A DNA stretch of 64,000 bases from Lutimonas saemankumensis (GTDB lineage: Bacteria; Bacteroidota; Bacteroidia; Flavobacteriales; Flavobacteriaceae): NCBI RefSeq assembly GCF_020171465.1, contig NZ_JAIUZR010000006.1, positions 310,001 to 374,000 of the forward strand. The letters are read 5' to 3'. The notes under the pieces are model-generated. The model saw only the letters and a program-made list of their open reading frames with translations. It did not search any database and was not told the DNA's origin. Both the position numbers and the translations under genes were made by a program. Shown here in pieces: positions 8,670 to 17,246 of this stretch; within the stretch, counting starts at the first letter, position 1; each line of letters starts with the position of its first letter.

Positions 8670-11012
8670 ATGGATACAAGAAAAGAAAAATTACCACACG
8701 GTATTCCTGGACATAACTTAAGTGAAATAGAAAGAGATATACCTGTGAATGAGCCACCAGCCTGGCCTGTAAATAAAGACTTAAAGCATATCGGGAAAAG
8801 GGTTGCAAGAATTGATGCCCTGGATAAGGTAACCGGGAAAGCCAAATACACTTCTGATTTAAAATTGCCGGGTATGCTTTACGCAAAAATGTTGCGATCA
8901 ACGGTGCCCCATGCCGTGATTTCATCCATTGATATTAGCAAAGCGAAACAGCTGAAAGGCGTTCATGCGATTCACCTGTTAGAGAACGAGAAGAAAGACG
9001 GAGAAGAGAATGAGAATGGAAAATATCCAATGGTCAAGTACGTTGGACAGCCCTTGGGTGGTATTGCGGCGGAAAGCCTTGCCATTGCTAAGGATGCTCT
9101 GGCTTTGATTACTGTAAAATACGAAGAAAAACCCTTTGTGATAGACTTGGATTCTGCGATGTTAAAAGACGCCCCCATAGTATTTAAACAACCTATCAAG
9201 CAGCAGGAAGATGGCGGAGACGTGGGCGAAACGCATGATGGCAGTAAGGGGGAAGGGAATGTGAGAGGGCCATCTACAAGTAGTTTTTTTGGAGGCCCCA
9301 GAGGTGATTTGGAAGTAGGGTTTCAAGAAGCAGATGTCATCGTGGAGAATACCTATCGAACGCAGGTTCATACGCATATGCCATTGGAAACCCATGGGGT
9401 AGTGGTTGACTGGAGGCCAGACATGATGACCGTGTATGCCTCGACTCAAAACACAGCCGCAGTAAGGAACGAAATGGCCAGTATTTTTGGCCTCCCTAAA
9501 AGTAAGGTCAGGGTAATCTGTGAATTTATGGGAGGCGGTTTTGGAGCCAAACACAGCGCAGGAAGTTTTGGGCCTATGGCAGCTAATCTGGCAAAAAAGA
9601 CGGGAAGACCGATATGGTTAATGCTGGACAGACAGGAAGAACATATTGCTGAGGGTAATCGACCTAATTCGATACAATTTCTTAAGATCGGAGCAAAAAA
9701 AGACGGAACGCTTACGGCCATACAGCAGCGCTCGCATGGGACCGCCGGGGTAGGACTTGGCGCCGGAGTGGGGCGGATTGCCCAGATTTTATACGCCTGC
9801 CCGAATTTTGCAACGGAGCAATATGATGTACTGACCAATGCGGGTCCGGGAGCCGCATGGAGGGCGCCGGGAAATGTGCAGGGGGCCTTCGGCCTGGAAC
9901 AGGCCATTGATGAATTAGCGGAGAAATTAGAGATCGATCCATTGGCTTACAGAGATATAATCGATAAAAGTGAAGTCAGGAAAGTGGAACGAGAAAGAGG
10001 GGCGAAACTTTTTGACTGGTCAAGAAGAAAAGCGCCAGGTTCCGGAGAAGGAGTTATTAAAAAAGGACTCGGTGTGGGACAATCAACTTGGCCCAGGTTT
10101 GTAACTTTGGACTCTTCTGTAGAGGTTAAAGTTCACAAAGGAGGTGGCGTCGAGATCAGATCCAGTGTTCAGGACATAGGAACCGGAACCAAGACGATAC
10201 TGGCCCAGGTAGTCGCCGAGGAATTAGGTCTTGAAGTTGAGCAGGTTACTGTAAATATCGGAGATACTTTTTTTCCTGTAGGACCAGGTTCCGGAGGAAG
10301 TGTTGTAACCGGCTCAATTACTCCTCCAGCGAGAAATGCTGCTTTTGAAGCAAAAAAAGAACTCTTAAAGTTGGTGGCTAAAAAATGGGAAACGGATTCG
10401 TCAAATTTAAGCATGAAGAATGGAGAAGTTCGTAATGATAAAGATGCGAGCCAGATAATGTCTTTTAAAGAAGCTACCGGCTTAATGAGAACGAGTCAAA
10501 TATCAAAAGTTGAGAGTCGTTCTGATGATTATGGAGGATTTCAACAACCCTGGGGCCTTGCCTACGGAGATTTGGGTTCTGTACAATTTGCAGAAGTAAG
10601 TGTGAATACGAATACGGGTTTTGTCAAGGTAGATCGTATTGTTGCTGCCCATAGTTGTGGAAGACCTTTGAATATAGGCCAGTTGGAGAGTCAAATAAAC
10701 GGAGGAGTCATTCAGGGGGTTTCATATGCTCTGTATGAAAACAGAGTAATGGATAACAGTACCGGCCATATGATGAATGCGAATGTGGATCAGTATAAGA
10801 CACCCTTTTCAATGGAAATTCCACAGATTGACACCTTAATAGTCGAAGAGTACAATGCCAGGTCTTCTACCGATGCCTATGGCATTGGTGAACCTGCTAA
10901 TATTGCCACAGCAGCGGCAATTGCCAATGCAGTGTATAATGCCATAGGGGTGCGTATTTATGAAATACCAATAACCCCGGCAAGTATTTTGACAGCATTA
11001 AATAAAGTATAG
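8670..11012 (+). CDS. Molybdopterin-binding large subunit of PaoABC/YagTSR-like oxidoreductase
   Basis: The 780-residue large subunit follows the xanthine dehydrogenase family fold: N-terminal substrate-channel domain (about 45-150) and two cofactor-binding domains. Motifs are MGGGFGAKH, GAAWRAPGN and, near the C-terminus, GIGEPAN with the catalytic Glu. It lacks a signal peptide and presumably goes out with the Tat-tagged small subunit. A Gly/Asp-rich insertion occurs near residues 185-210. The gene order here is small-large-medium, unlike E. coli paoABC (small-medium-large). Aromatic aldehydes are the known substrates of the closest described enzymes; the real substrate here is unknown. Confidence 0.94.
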   Translation: MDTRKEKLPHGIPGHNLSEIERDIPVNEPPAWPVNKDLKHIGKRVARIDALDKVTGKAKYTSDLKLPGMLYAKMLRSTVPHAVISSIDISKAKQLKGVHAIHLLENEKKDGEENENGKYPMVKYVGQPLGGIAAESLAIAKDALALITVKYEEKPFVIDLDSAMLKDAPIVFKQPIKQQEDGGDVGETHDGSKGEGNVRGPSTSSFFGGPRGDLEVGFQEADVIVENTYRTQVHTHMPLETHGVVVDWRPDMMTVYASTQNTAAVRNEMASIFGLPKSKVRVICEFMGGGFGAKHSAGSFGPMAANLAKKTGRPIWLMLDRQEEHIAEGNRPNSIQFLKIGAKKDGTLTAIQQRSHGTAGVGLGAGVGRIAQILYACPNFATEQYDVLTNAGPGAAWRAPGNVQGAFGLEQAIDELAEKLEIDPLAYRDIIDKSEVRKVERERGAKLFDWSRRKAPGSGEGVIKKGLGVGQSTWPRFVTLDSSVEVKVHKGGGVEIRSSVQDIGTGTKTILAQVVAEELGLEVEQVTVNIGDTFFPVGPGSGGSVVTGSITPPARNAAFEAKKELLKLVAKKWETDSSNLSMKNGEVRNDKDASQIMSFKEATGLMRTSQISKVESRSDDYGGFQQPWGLAYGDLGSVQFAEVSVNTNTGFVKVDRIVAAHSCGRPLNIGQLESQINGGVIQGVSYALYENRVMDNSTGHMMNANVDQYKTPFSMEIPQIDTLIVEEYNARSSTDAYGIGEPANIATAAAIANAVYNAIGVRIYEIPITPASILTALNKV

Positions 11013-11053
11013 AATGAGACGAGTTGATCAATAGTCTCAAAAAAAATTATGAC

Positions 11054-12070
11054 ATGAATAAATTTAGTTGGTATGAAGCTAAGTCACTTGAGGATGCATT
11101 AGAACATGTGAATTCCACTGTTTCTGAACAATTGTATGCGTCTTCAAACGGAGCTGCCGTTTTTAAATCGGGAGGAGTAGATGTTTTTGACTGGGTTAAA
11201 GAAGGAATTTTAAAACCGGAAAAGATCGTCAATATCCGCAATATACCCGGACTTGATAAGATAAGTTTCGATCGAAAGGATGGAATGACCATAGGAGCCA
11301 ATGTAACTTTGGCCGAGATCGCCTCCAATAATGAGATCAAAGAAAATTATTTGGCTGTACATCAGGCGGTAAATCAAGCAGCTACACCACAGCTAAGGAA
11401 CATGTCCACTTTAGGAGGGAATTTAGCACAGCGTAATCGCTGCTGGTATTTCAGATCTGCTGATCATCAGTGTTTTAGAAAGGCGGGTGATCGTTGTTTT
11501 GCGAGACATTCTGTAAACGGAGAAAACGAGAATCACGCCATTATCGATAATGGTTCTTGTGTTAGCATTCATGCTTCTTCAGTGGCAACAGCGCTTATGG
11601 CCTTTAATGCCAGTGTTGTAATTGTAGGAGCAGAGGGAAAGAAAAGAACCATTGCTATGGATGACTTTTTTGTTTCCGCGGCCCAGGATATCTCCATGGA
11701 AACGGTATTAACGGCAAAAGAAATCATAACCGGTATCATTCTTCCTCCACCCTCAAAAAACACAAAAAGTGCTTATGTAAAACATGCGGCACGAGAATCT
11801 TATGATTGGTCTCTTGGTGATGTTGCTGTGGTCATGGAAGTTTCCGGGGGGAATTGTAAAGAGGCAAGTATTGTCTTGGGAGCTGCGGCACCTACTCCTT
11901 ATCGTTCCAGGCAGGCACAGGAGGTTATGCAGAAAGTGAGCATAAATGAGTCAAATGCTGAAAAAGCTGCTGAGGCAGCTATGAGTGTGGCACGTCCTTT
12001 ATCAAAGAATGCTTACAAAGTACCTTTATTTAAATCTATTATTAAACAAGCAATTTTAGAATTATCCTAG
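11054..12070 (+). CDS. FAD-binding medium subunit with an [4Fe-4S] cysteine loop (PaoB/YagS-like)
   Basis: This 338-residue subunit binds FAD (CO-dehydrogenase flavoprotein family; motif TLGGNLAQ near 119-126). The loop after it has Cys130, Cys140 and Cys148 in the pattern RCWYFR-x-C-x-C followed by GENENHAI, the signature of PaoB/YagS-type subunits that carry an extra [4Fe-4S] cluster. It completes the three-subunit enzyme with the two genes before it. I chose the ATG at 11054: a TTG 30 bases upstream is in frame, but the family starts near NKFSW, and ATGs at 11014 and 11049 run into stops. Confidence 0.92.
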   Translation: MNKFSWYEAKSLEDALEHVNSTVSEQLYASSNGAAVFKSGGVDVFDWVKEGILKPEKIVNIRNIPGLDKISFDRKDGMTIGANVTLAEIASNNEIKENYLAVHQAVNQAATPQLRNMSTLGGNLAQRNRCWYFRSADHQCFRKAGDRCFARHSVNGENENHAIIDNGSCVSIHASSVATALMAFNASVVIVGAEGKKRTIAMDDFFVSAAQDISMETVLTAKEIITGIILPPPSKNTKSAYVKHAARESYDWSLGDVAVVMEVSGGNCKEASIVLGAAAPTPYRSRQAQEVMQKVSINESNAEKAAEAAMSVARPLSKNAYKVPLFKSIIKQAILELS

Positions 12071-12081
12071 CAAACGAATCT

Positions 12082-12297
12082 ATGGAATCAAAAAAGAATG
12101 CAATATGTAAATTCCTTCGTGCCAGAAATCCATACGGTATGATGGAGGGAGGAGAGCAACCCTGGCTCTTATTAGATGATGCCAATACAATTTGTTGGTG
12201 TATTAATTCTGTGGGAGGGGTTGGCCCGGACAATGGATTGGTATCAACTTCGAGATGTCGGGAGGGAAGAAGTTGTTATGTTTCAGATGAGCTCTAA
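12082..12297 (+). CDS. Small five-cysteine protein linked to the molybdenum hydroxylase operon
   Basis: A 71-residue product begins 11 bp after the FAD subunit stop and in the same direction, so it is probably the last gene of that operon. It has Cys9, 38, 40, 59 and 65 with the elements FLRARNPYG, TICWCINS, GPDNG and GRSCY. Short proteins with this cysteine layout (C-x-FLR, WC, GPD, C...GR-x-C) occur in several bacterial groups without an assigned function, as far as I can recall. It has no signal peptide. The cysteine set suggests metal or Fe-S binding, or a maturation helper for the oxidoreductase; this is inference. The stop codon overlaps the edge of an mnmE-end-like sequence. Confidence 0.7.
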   Translation: MESKKNAICKFLRARNPYGMMEGGEQPWLLLDDANTICWCINSVGGVGPDNGLVSTSRCREGRSCYVSDEL

Positions 12298-12311
12298 TTA
12301 CTTCCCGATAC
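12296..12311. other. 16-bp identity to the mnmE 3' end/attR core (possible att relic)
   Basis: The sixteen bases AATTACTTCCCGATAC are identical to 54243-54258, the attR core in mnmE. The seventh overlap base differs (CGATACT instead of CGATACA), and the GAAA arm is missing. An inverted repeat, TGTGGA then TCCACA, follows at 12313-12329. The same bases also read as a DcaP-like peptide on the minus strand, so chance is possible. Confidence 0.4.
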
Positions 12312-12340
12312 TTGTGGATAAATTCCACACCGAACAACAT
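12299..12340 (-). pseudogene. Fragment resembling the DcaP porin C-terminus
   Basis: Fourteen minus-strand codons read MLFGVEFIHKYREV. The intact DcaP-like protein encoded next to it has VMFGVEFMHGYREL near its C-terminus, so 9 of 14 residues are identical, and the DNA is similar too. The fragment begins just past the stop of the intact gene, and the similarity ends at the mnmE-like sequence. It looks like the remnant of a second dcaP-like gene, a duplication scar or a recombination junction. Confidence 0.45.
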
Positions 12341-12353
12341 AAAAGTTCTAAGG

Positions 12354-13547
12354 TCAACGCTTCTCGTTAGTTACTGTGTTGTTGTAACCGAAACTGTATT
12401 TTGCCGAAAATTGGACCCTCTGGAAACTACCATCAATATTGTTGGCCAGTTCTCTGTACCCGTGCATGAATTCCACACCAAACATAACGACCTTCGAGGG
12501 AGTGAATTTTAAATTTGCCGATGCGCTGTAAGCTCGATCATTGGCTTCTTCACTCACAAAATCCATATCATTAAAGGCTTGAAAAGCGGATACATTAAAA
12601 CTGGAAGACCATTTCTCGGGTTTCCAATAATGATTGTAAGCGAAGTATCCATTCAAAGAACCAATTCCGTTGATATTCTCGTTCTCATCCAAAACACCTC
12701 CTGCTGTGAAACCAAGCGCAGTATAGCGACCCAGCCCCGATCCGTAAGTTGCCATGAAGCGAATATCTGATCCTCGGTCGCCGACCATGATCTTTCCACC
12801 TCCAGACAAGCCAAACGCGTATTGAGACTTGACATCGTTTCCATCTGCTGTTTTTCCGCTTAGCACTCGATTCAATAACGAGATTCCAATAAAGCCACGC
12901 TCCAAAGTGAAGTTCTTCCTAACAACGACGTCTGGAATGATTTCCTTTTCCGTCTCAACCACGGTCGGATCTTGGAAATCCATCAAAGTCGTCTCTGGAT
13001 TTTCGATCGAGAACTGCCAGCTTTTATGCGTATATCTGATTTGAGGCTGACGGTTAAATACTAGACCCTCTGCGGCACCCGCAAAGTCCAGATCATCCGG
13101 GACTACAACGATCATAAAGGTAGACCAGGTTTGTCCGATGAGGAGATTTCCCCACTCGAAATAGAAGTGTCTCAACCTTGGGGCAAATGAATTACTCACC
13201 CGCTCATTGCCCTGGGCCGAAAGCAAAAAATCGACTTCAACAAATCCATGAATGTCTTTACCCAGGAGTTTTGATTTTACGTCAAAATTAAATCTGGATT
13301 CTTTGACATGAAAGTCTAAATTGAAGTTTTGATCCTCGGGGCCAACGGGAATCTGCGCCGGGAAATGAATGTCCTTCAATGGGCTGGTGTCTCCAACGTC
13401 TCCATTGTTATACCACGAGTTTAGAAAATCGGCTTTGACATATCCACCGAACTTGAAGGTGGTTGTTGGCTCTTCTTTTTCATCCGCCTGACTGTAAGAG
13501 AAAAGACTTAAAGAAAGACAAATTGCGCTTATCAAAATTCGTTTCAT
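12354..13547 (-). CDS. DcaP-like outer-membrane channel
   Basis: The 397-residue product has a signal peptide (MKRILISAICLSLSLFSYSQ) and then reads as a beta-barrel with alternating hydrophobic residues and an aromatic end (KYSFGYNN). The start of the mature part, FGGYVKADFLNSW, and the region LRHFYFEWGNLLIGQTWSTF are typical of the DcaP trimeric porin family. These take up small, often acidic or aromatic solutes. I chose the ATG at 13547 rather than one 15 codons upstream because it places the signal peptide at the N-terminus. It is the last gene of a five-gene minus-strand operon (48-bp gap to the gene before). Confidence 0.88.
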   Translation of the reverse strand: MKRILISAICLSLSLFSYSQADEKEEPTTTFKFGGYVKADFLNSWYNNGDVGDTSPLKDIHFPAQIPVGPEDQNFNLDFHVKESRFNFDVKSKLLGKDIHGFVEVDFLLSAQGNERVSNSFAPRLRHFYFEWGNLLIGQTWSTFMIVVVPDDLDFAGAAEGLVFNRQPQIRYTHKSWQFSIENPETTLMDFQDPTVVETEKEIIPDVVVRKNFTLERGFIGISLLNRVLSGKTADGNDVKSQYAFGLSGGGKIMVGDRGSDIRFMATYGSGLGRYTALGFTAGGVLDENENINGIGSLNGYFAYNHYWKPEKWSSSFNVSAFQAFNDMDFVSEEANDRAYSASANLKFTPSKVVMFGVEFMHGYRELANNIDGSFQRVQFSAKYSFGYNNTVTNEKR

Positions 13548-13595
13548 GATGAATTGGGTTATAGGTTTAAAAATTGATGAAATTTCAGGCACATT

Positions 13596-14096
13596 TCAAA
13601 AACTATCTGTTACAGTGGCACTCATTGAAGCTGGAAATGATCCGATCAGGATGCGTTTCAATGCCAGATCTGGATCAGTAATCCATGGGCATTTTCCGAC
13701 AATCGTAAGAAGAATTGCAACGATTAAAACGGACAGGAAAAAGGTTGAGAAAAGGCGTTTTAGGTATTCATTTCGATACATTTCCAGTCGATTCCGATAG
13801 CCCTTGAAATACATGAAACTTCCCATAAAAATCAAGGACACGAAATTCAACAAAATGATGTTGAACCATCCCAGGTCATTTCCCATGTTCCAAACTTCTT
13901 CAGTAAAGGCAACAGGAACGGCAAGTATACTTGCACCGACAAGAATTTCGAGCAAATCTTGAATTTTCAACTCAACTTTCAATGGAATGTCGATCTGTTG
14001 TATTTTCTTTCCGTCATCATCCTTAATGACAAAGGACTCGTATAGTTGTCCATCTACCCTATGGACATATTTTTCATATTTGCTTTCGTTTGCCAT
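13596..14096 (-). CDS. DUF2391-like integral membrane protein
   Basis: The 166-residue protein has a soluble N-terminus of about 45 residues and then four likely membrane spans, near 48-66, 77-96, 113-132 and 140-160. The first span reads LVGASILAVPVAFTEEVWN, which recalls the DUF2391 family of putative membrane proteins. Function is unknown. It lies 8 bp after the OprB-like gene and 48 bp before the DcaP-like gene, so it is surely cotranscribed with the two channels. Confidence 0.75.
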   Translation of the reverse strand: MANESKYEKYVHRVDGQLYESFVIKDDDGKKIQQIDIPLKVELKIQDLLEILVGASILAVPVAFTEEVWNMGNDLGWFNIILLNFVSLIFMGSFMYFKGYRNRLEMYRNEYLKRLFSTFFLSVLIVAILLTIVGKCPWITDPDLALKRILIGSFPASMSATVTDSF

Positions 14097-14104
14097 GGCT
14101 ACTT

Positions 14105-15388
14105 TTATAGGGTGATTCTTCCTCGCATTCCGAAATAGAACAGACTATTGTTGTCCGGATTGAAGGTGGGGTTTGATATGAACTGCATGCTTGGGGTCAA
14201 TTCAAAATGTGCAGTCATGTTGAAACGATAGAACAATTCAGCGGTGATTTGGTCTTTAACGTCCGGGATATTGGGTTGGTTCCAACTGAGACTGATTCCA
14301 AGAATATCATAGTTAAGGAACCGATAACCATGACCAATTTGCACATCCGCCTTGTAAAAAGCATTCTCGCCGTTCCCATTTGAGATGCCAAAGCGAGCAA
14401 ATGGAATGAAACGTTCCGCAAAGAACCAATGTGCGCTAACCGCTATACCCTGGCCAGAAGCGACATCAATTCCATTGATATTGGTGTAGGCGTCGCTGTT
14501 CCAGTACATGATGGATATTTTTTTAAAATATCTTTCACCGAAAGAGGGGACATATCCTACTTCAACGGCCTTCCAAAAATTGCCATCTTGAAATTGATCT
14601 CCGAAATTCAAAAATTCCCCATCCCGGAAGACATCTCCACGCACATCGGCCAGGCCACCCATGATATACAATTTCTCAGTGGGTCGAATGCTGACTATGC
14701 CTCCCAATCCCTGATCCGGCCAATTGACGGATCCGATAACGGAGGCCCCATAACCGATAAAGTGTTGCCAGGGTACGATCAAACCGTGAAAATTGAAGTA
14801 ATTGGTCACGTCAACCTTTCCTACAACGAAGTGCAGATGATTATCCAGAAGAGCCTGCTGGTAGTTCAGTTCGAGCATCCGAATGCTATAGTCCCTATAA
14901 CCTGTGGCGGGTAATCCGTAATACCCAGATTCATTCAATCCGTGAAACATGGGAGGGGTGCTTCCAGGTCCTTTGTAGGAATGTCGGTCATTAATCTTGA
15001 CAAAGATTTTACCGGTGTTCTTCCCTTTTTTGCGATTGAGAAAAGTCCAGCCGGCCTGGAAATCGAAAACCCCGCTGCTTGCATTATTGGTGTTTTCCTC
15101 GGAAATAGTTTCTGTGGAGGCAATGATCAAACTCGTGTAATTGATCCCGAATTCGATCCCAGTTTCTTTCGAGAAGTTCGTCTTAAAATCGTACCAGGGT
15201 TTTGTGACTTTGATAGGAATGCGATAGTCGAATTTTGGCTGATTGTCAATTTGCAATTGGGCTCCAACGGTCTTTGGACCACCGAATCCTTCTTCGTTGT
15301 TGTAGGTACTTGTCGAATCCTGCTCTTCCTGTCCCCAGGCTGAAGCAAAACACAGAGAAATGACAAAAATTAGAAGTTGTTTTTTCAT
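14105..15388 (-). CDS. OprB-family carbohydrate-selective porin-like protein
   Basis: The 427-residue product has a signal peptide (MKKQLLIFVISLCFASAWGQ) and a 16-strand-type beta barrel: many aromatic turns, the patterns YYGLPATGYRDY and FNFHGLIVPWQHFIGYG, and an end in FYFGMRGRITL. These features fit the OprB family, whose members let sugars or small organic molecules through the outer membrane. The ATG at 15388 was preferred to one 20 codons upstream because of the signal peptide. The gene lies 91 bp after the amidohydrolase gene and 8 bp before the DUF2391 gene. Two unrelated outer-membrane channels in one operon suggest uptake of a defined compound. Confidence 0.87.
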   Translation of the reverse strand: MKKQLLIFVISLCFASAWGQEEQDSTSTYNNEEGFGGPKTVGAQLQIDNQPKFDYRIPIKVTKPWYDFKTNFSKETGIEFGINYTSLIIASTETISEENTNNASSGVFDFQAGWTFLNRKKGKNTGKIFVKINDRHSYKGPGSTPPMFHGLNESGYYGLPATGYRDYSIRMLELNYQQALLDNHLHFVVGKVDVTNYFNFHGLIVPWQHFIGYGASVIGSVNWPDQGLGGIVSIRPTEKLYIMGGLADVRGDVFRDGEFLNFGDQFQDGNFWKAVEVGYVPSFGERYFKKISIMYWNSDAYTNINGIDVASGQGIAVSAHWFFAERFIPFARFGISNGNGENAFYKADVQIGHGYRFLNYDILGISLSWNQPNIPDVKDQITAELFYRFNMTAHFELTPSMQFISNPTFNPDNNSLFYFGMRGRITL

Positions 15389-15479
15389 AAGACAAGGGAA
15401 GCCTTCCGTGACAGGCTTCACTATTTTATCCAATCTATTTGAGCACACGGTTAAACTTCACCAATTCAGCTTAAATTAC

Positions 15480-16814
15480 TTAATCCAAAATATTCTTCAG
15501 TACCTTCCCGTCCTGAACCATGAGCTTGATGTTTCCTTTGATTTCCAGGTTGTCAATATCGTCAAGTGGGCTTTTTTCCCAGATGATGACATCAGCATAG
15601 GCGCCTTCTTCTATCACCCCAATCGGTCCTTCGCGATAAGGATTTCTTGCTGGTCCCGACATGGCCAATACCTGACCGGCGTTATAGGTAGCATGTTGCA
15701 TGATCTCCCAATTTTCAAAACCAAGGGTTTTTTCAATGGTCAGGTTTTTGATAGCAATAGGTGTGTTCTCCGCGAACATGTCACCCCCGCTAATAATTTT
15801 CAATTTGTGCTTTCTTGCCCATTCAATCATTTGTACTGCCCCTTCGTTCACTTGGGTAGCTTTTCGAACCTGCTCTGGAGAGAACCATGGAACTTGAGCA
15901 GCGGCAGCAAACTGAACAGTACTTACATAACCTTGAAGCGACAACCAAATGCCTTCATCTGCCATTCGTTTGATTGTTTCTTCAGACATCAAAAAGCCGT
16001 GCTCCACGCATTTTACCCCCGCATCAATAGCTCTGTTAATGGCATCATCTCGATAAGCATGAATAGTAGCATAGGTCTTGTTGTCATTACAAATACTTAC
16101 GATAGTCTCCATTTCTTCCTGGGTGTATTCGATGATTTCCAGCGGGTCAAATTCACTGGCTACTCCACCCCCAGCCATGATTTTAGCAAAGGCAGCGCCA
16201 TGTCGGAAGTTCCATCTCGCATGCTTGATGATTTCATCTTTACCATCAGCAACGCCAAAGTTCATCAACTCATGAGGTTGGTTTGTTTCTCCTGGCAATT
16301 GATTCCATGGACCTGCATCACCATGACCACCGGTTGAACTGAAAGCTGGTCCGGAAGACCAGATACGCGGTCCTTCGATTACTCCATTAACTCTGGCTTT
16401 TGCTATTCCAAGGGAGTTACCTGCAATGTCGCGAATCGAGGTGAAACCCTGATCCATCAACATATTCATGTCGCGATAGGCCCACGCTCCAATTGTATAG
16501 GAATCGTAATGCTGAGACCCGGAATAGAATGCATCAGGTCCATTCAGCATGATGTGGGTATGCATGTCGATCAGACCGGGAGTGAGGGTTCCCCCCTTTC
16601 CATCAATGGTTGTAGCGCCTTTGGGAGCCTTCAGATTGGTCCCGACCTTTTGGATCAGGTTGTTTTCGATTAAAACATCGGCCTTAACCACGTCTTTTCC
16701 TTTCGCGTCCCAGACATTAACGTTGGTAATCAGAACGTAGGTATCCTCCTGTTTGTCCTGAGCAAGAAGCGGATTAATAATTAGTAGGGTAAAAAGTAAA
16801 AATAAGATTCTCAT
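15480..16814 (-). CDS. Secreted metal-dependent amidohydrolase
   Basis: The 444-residue enzyme has a signal peptide ending at LLAQ (residue 19), so it acts in the periplasm. All ligands of the binuclear amidohydrolase centre are present: His85 and His87 (DMHTHIM), Lys211 (FAKIMAGGG, the carbamylated lysine), His252 (TIHAYRD), His272 (EHGFLM) and Asp345 (SGGDMF). This fits the imidazolonepropionase/prolidase-like group that cleaves cyclic amides, dipeptides or similar bonds. It lies 14 bp after a small gene and before two outer-membrane channel genes, so its substrate may enter through them. The exact substrate cannot be predicted. Confidence 0.93.
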   Translation of the reverse strand: MRILFLLFTLLIINPLLAQDKQEDTYVLITNVNVWDAKGKDVVKADVLIENNLIQKVGTNLKAPKGATTIDGKGGTLTPGLIDMHTHIMLNGPDAFYSGSQHYDSYTIGAWAYRDMNMLMDQGFTSIRDIAGNSLGIAKARVNGVIEGPRIWSSGPAFSSTGGHGDAGPWNQLPGETNQPHELMNFGVADGKDEIIKHARWNFRHGAAFAKIMAGGGVASEFDPLEIIEYTQEEMETIVSICNDNKTYATIHAYRDDAINRAIDAGVKCVEHGFLMSEETIKRMADEGIWLSLQGYVSTVQFAAAAQVPWFSPEQVRKATQVNEGAVQMIEWARKHKLKIISGGDMFAENTPIAIKNLTIEKTLGFENWEIMQHATYNAGQVLAMSGPARNPYREGPIGVIEEGAYADVIIWEKSPLDDIDNLEIKGNIKLMVQDGKVLKNILD

Positions 16815-16828
16815 GGTTAAATGGTTTA

Positions 16829-17125
16829 TTAGTTATTATTTTTATTGTTAATTGAATTAAAAGGAATTCTGTTTACAGATAACAGAATGTAACGGTGGTC
16901 GATCAAAACATCCAACAAGCCGCTCAGCGCAACCTGATCGGGTATGGGGCCAGTCATTATGGAAATGCGATTCTCATCTTCCGGATCGACCTTGCCATTT
17001 TTTTTATTGTAAGAGATATCCCAATCATTGAGGTAGGGTAAGAGTGCTGGATCGAGGGTTCCCTCAATGATTATGCGGTAGGCATAGGAGATATCATCTG
17101 ATTTAGAAAGTATTCTCGGGGGCAT
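16829..17125 (-). CDS. Small uncharacterised protein, first gene of the amidohydrolase operon
   Basis: This 98-residue protein has no signal peptide. It contains IIIEGTLDPALLPYLNDW, then ISIMTGPIPDQVALSGLLDV, then an ending like YILLSVNRI. A similar small fold (GxLDxxW ... TGPxxDQAALxGLLxxL ... LLSV) is found widely near regulators and hydrolases, and its function is not known. As the first gene, 14 bp before the amidohydrolase and 121 bp downstream of the LuxR activator gene, it may have a regulatory or ligand-binding role; that is a guess from position. Confidence 0.72.
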   Translation of the reverse strand: MPPRILSKSDDISYAYRIIIEGTLDPALLPYLNDWDISYNKKNGKVDPEDENRISIMTGPIPDQVALSGLLDVLIDHRYILLSVNRIPFNSINNKNNN

Positions 17126-17177
17126 AAGAATTTAAATTCTGAAACCCAAAGATAAGCTTAAATTAGTTGTTCTTAAA

Positions 17178-17205
17178 GTGTAAAAAGGTGTAAAAAAGAT
17201 GTAAA
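17178..17205. promoter_or_regulatory. Three phased TGTAAA repeats before the amidohydrolase operon
   Basis: TGTAAA occurs at 17179, 17189 and 17200, spaced 10 and 11 bp, so all three lie on one face of the helix. They are 54-80 bp upstream of the first gene of the operon (start at 17125). A tandem, helically phased site is the normal form of an activator-binding region for MalT-type oligomeric LuxR proteins, and such a protein is encoded just upstream. Confidence 0.5.
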
Positions 17206-17246
17206 TATAGAGCTTAGTAGCTTAAATATCAGGTTTTTGGGAGGTT

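Noticed and set aside
11024-11053. TTG start for the FAD subunit gene
   Set aside because: The ATG at 11054 places the protein start where the family begins; the ten extra residues are unlike the family.
14429-14914. 161-codon plus-strand open frame
   Set aside because: It is antisense to the OprB-like porin, with no recognisable motif.
15360-16337. 325-codon plus-strand open frame
   Set aside because: It lies wholly antisense to the amidohydrolase gene, whose catalytic residues are all present, and its composition (Phe, Ser, His-rich) is that of a shadow frame.
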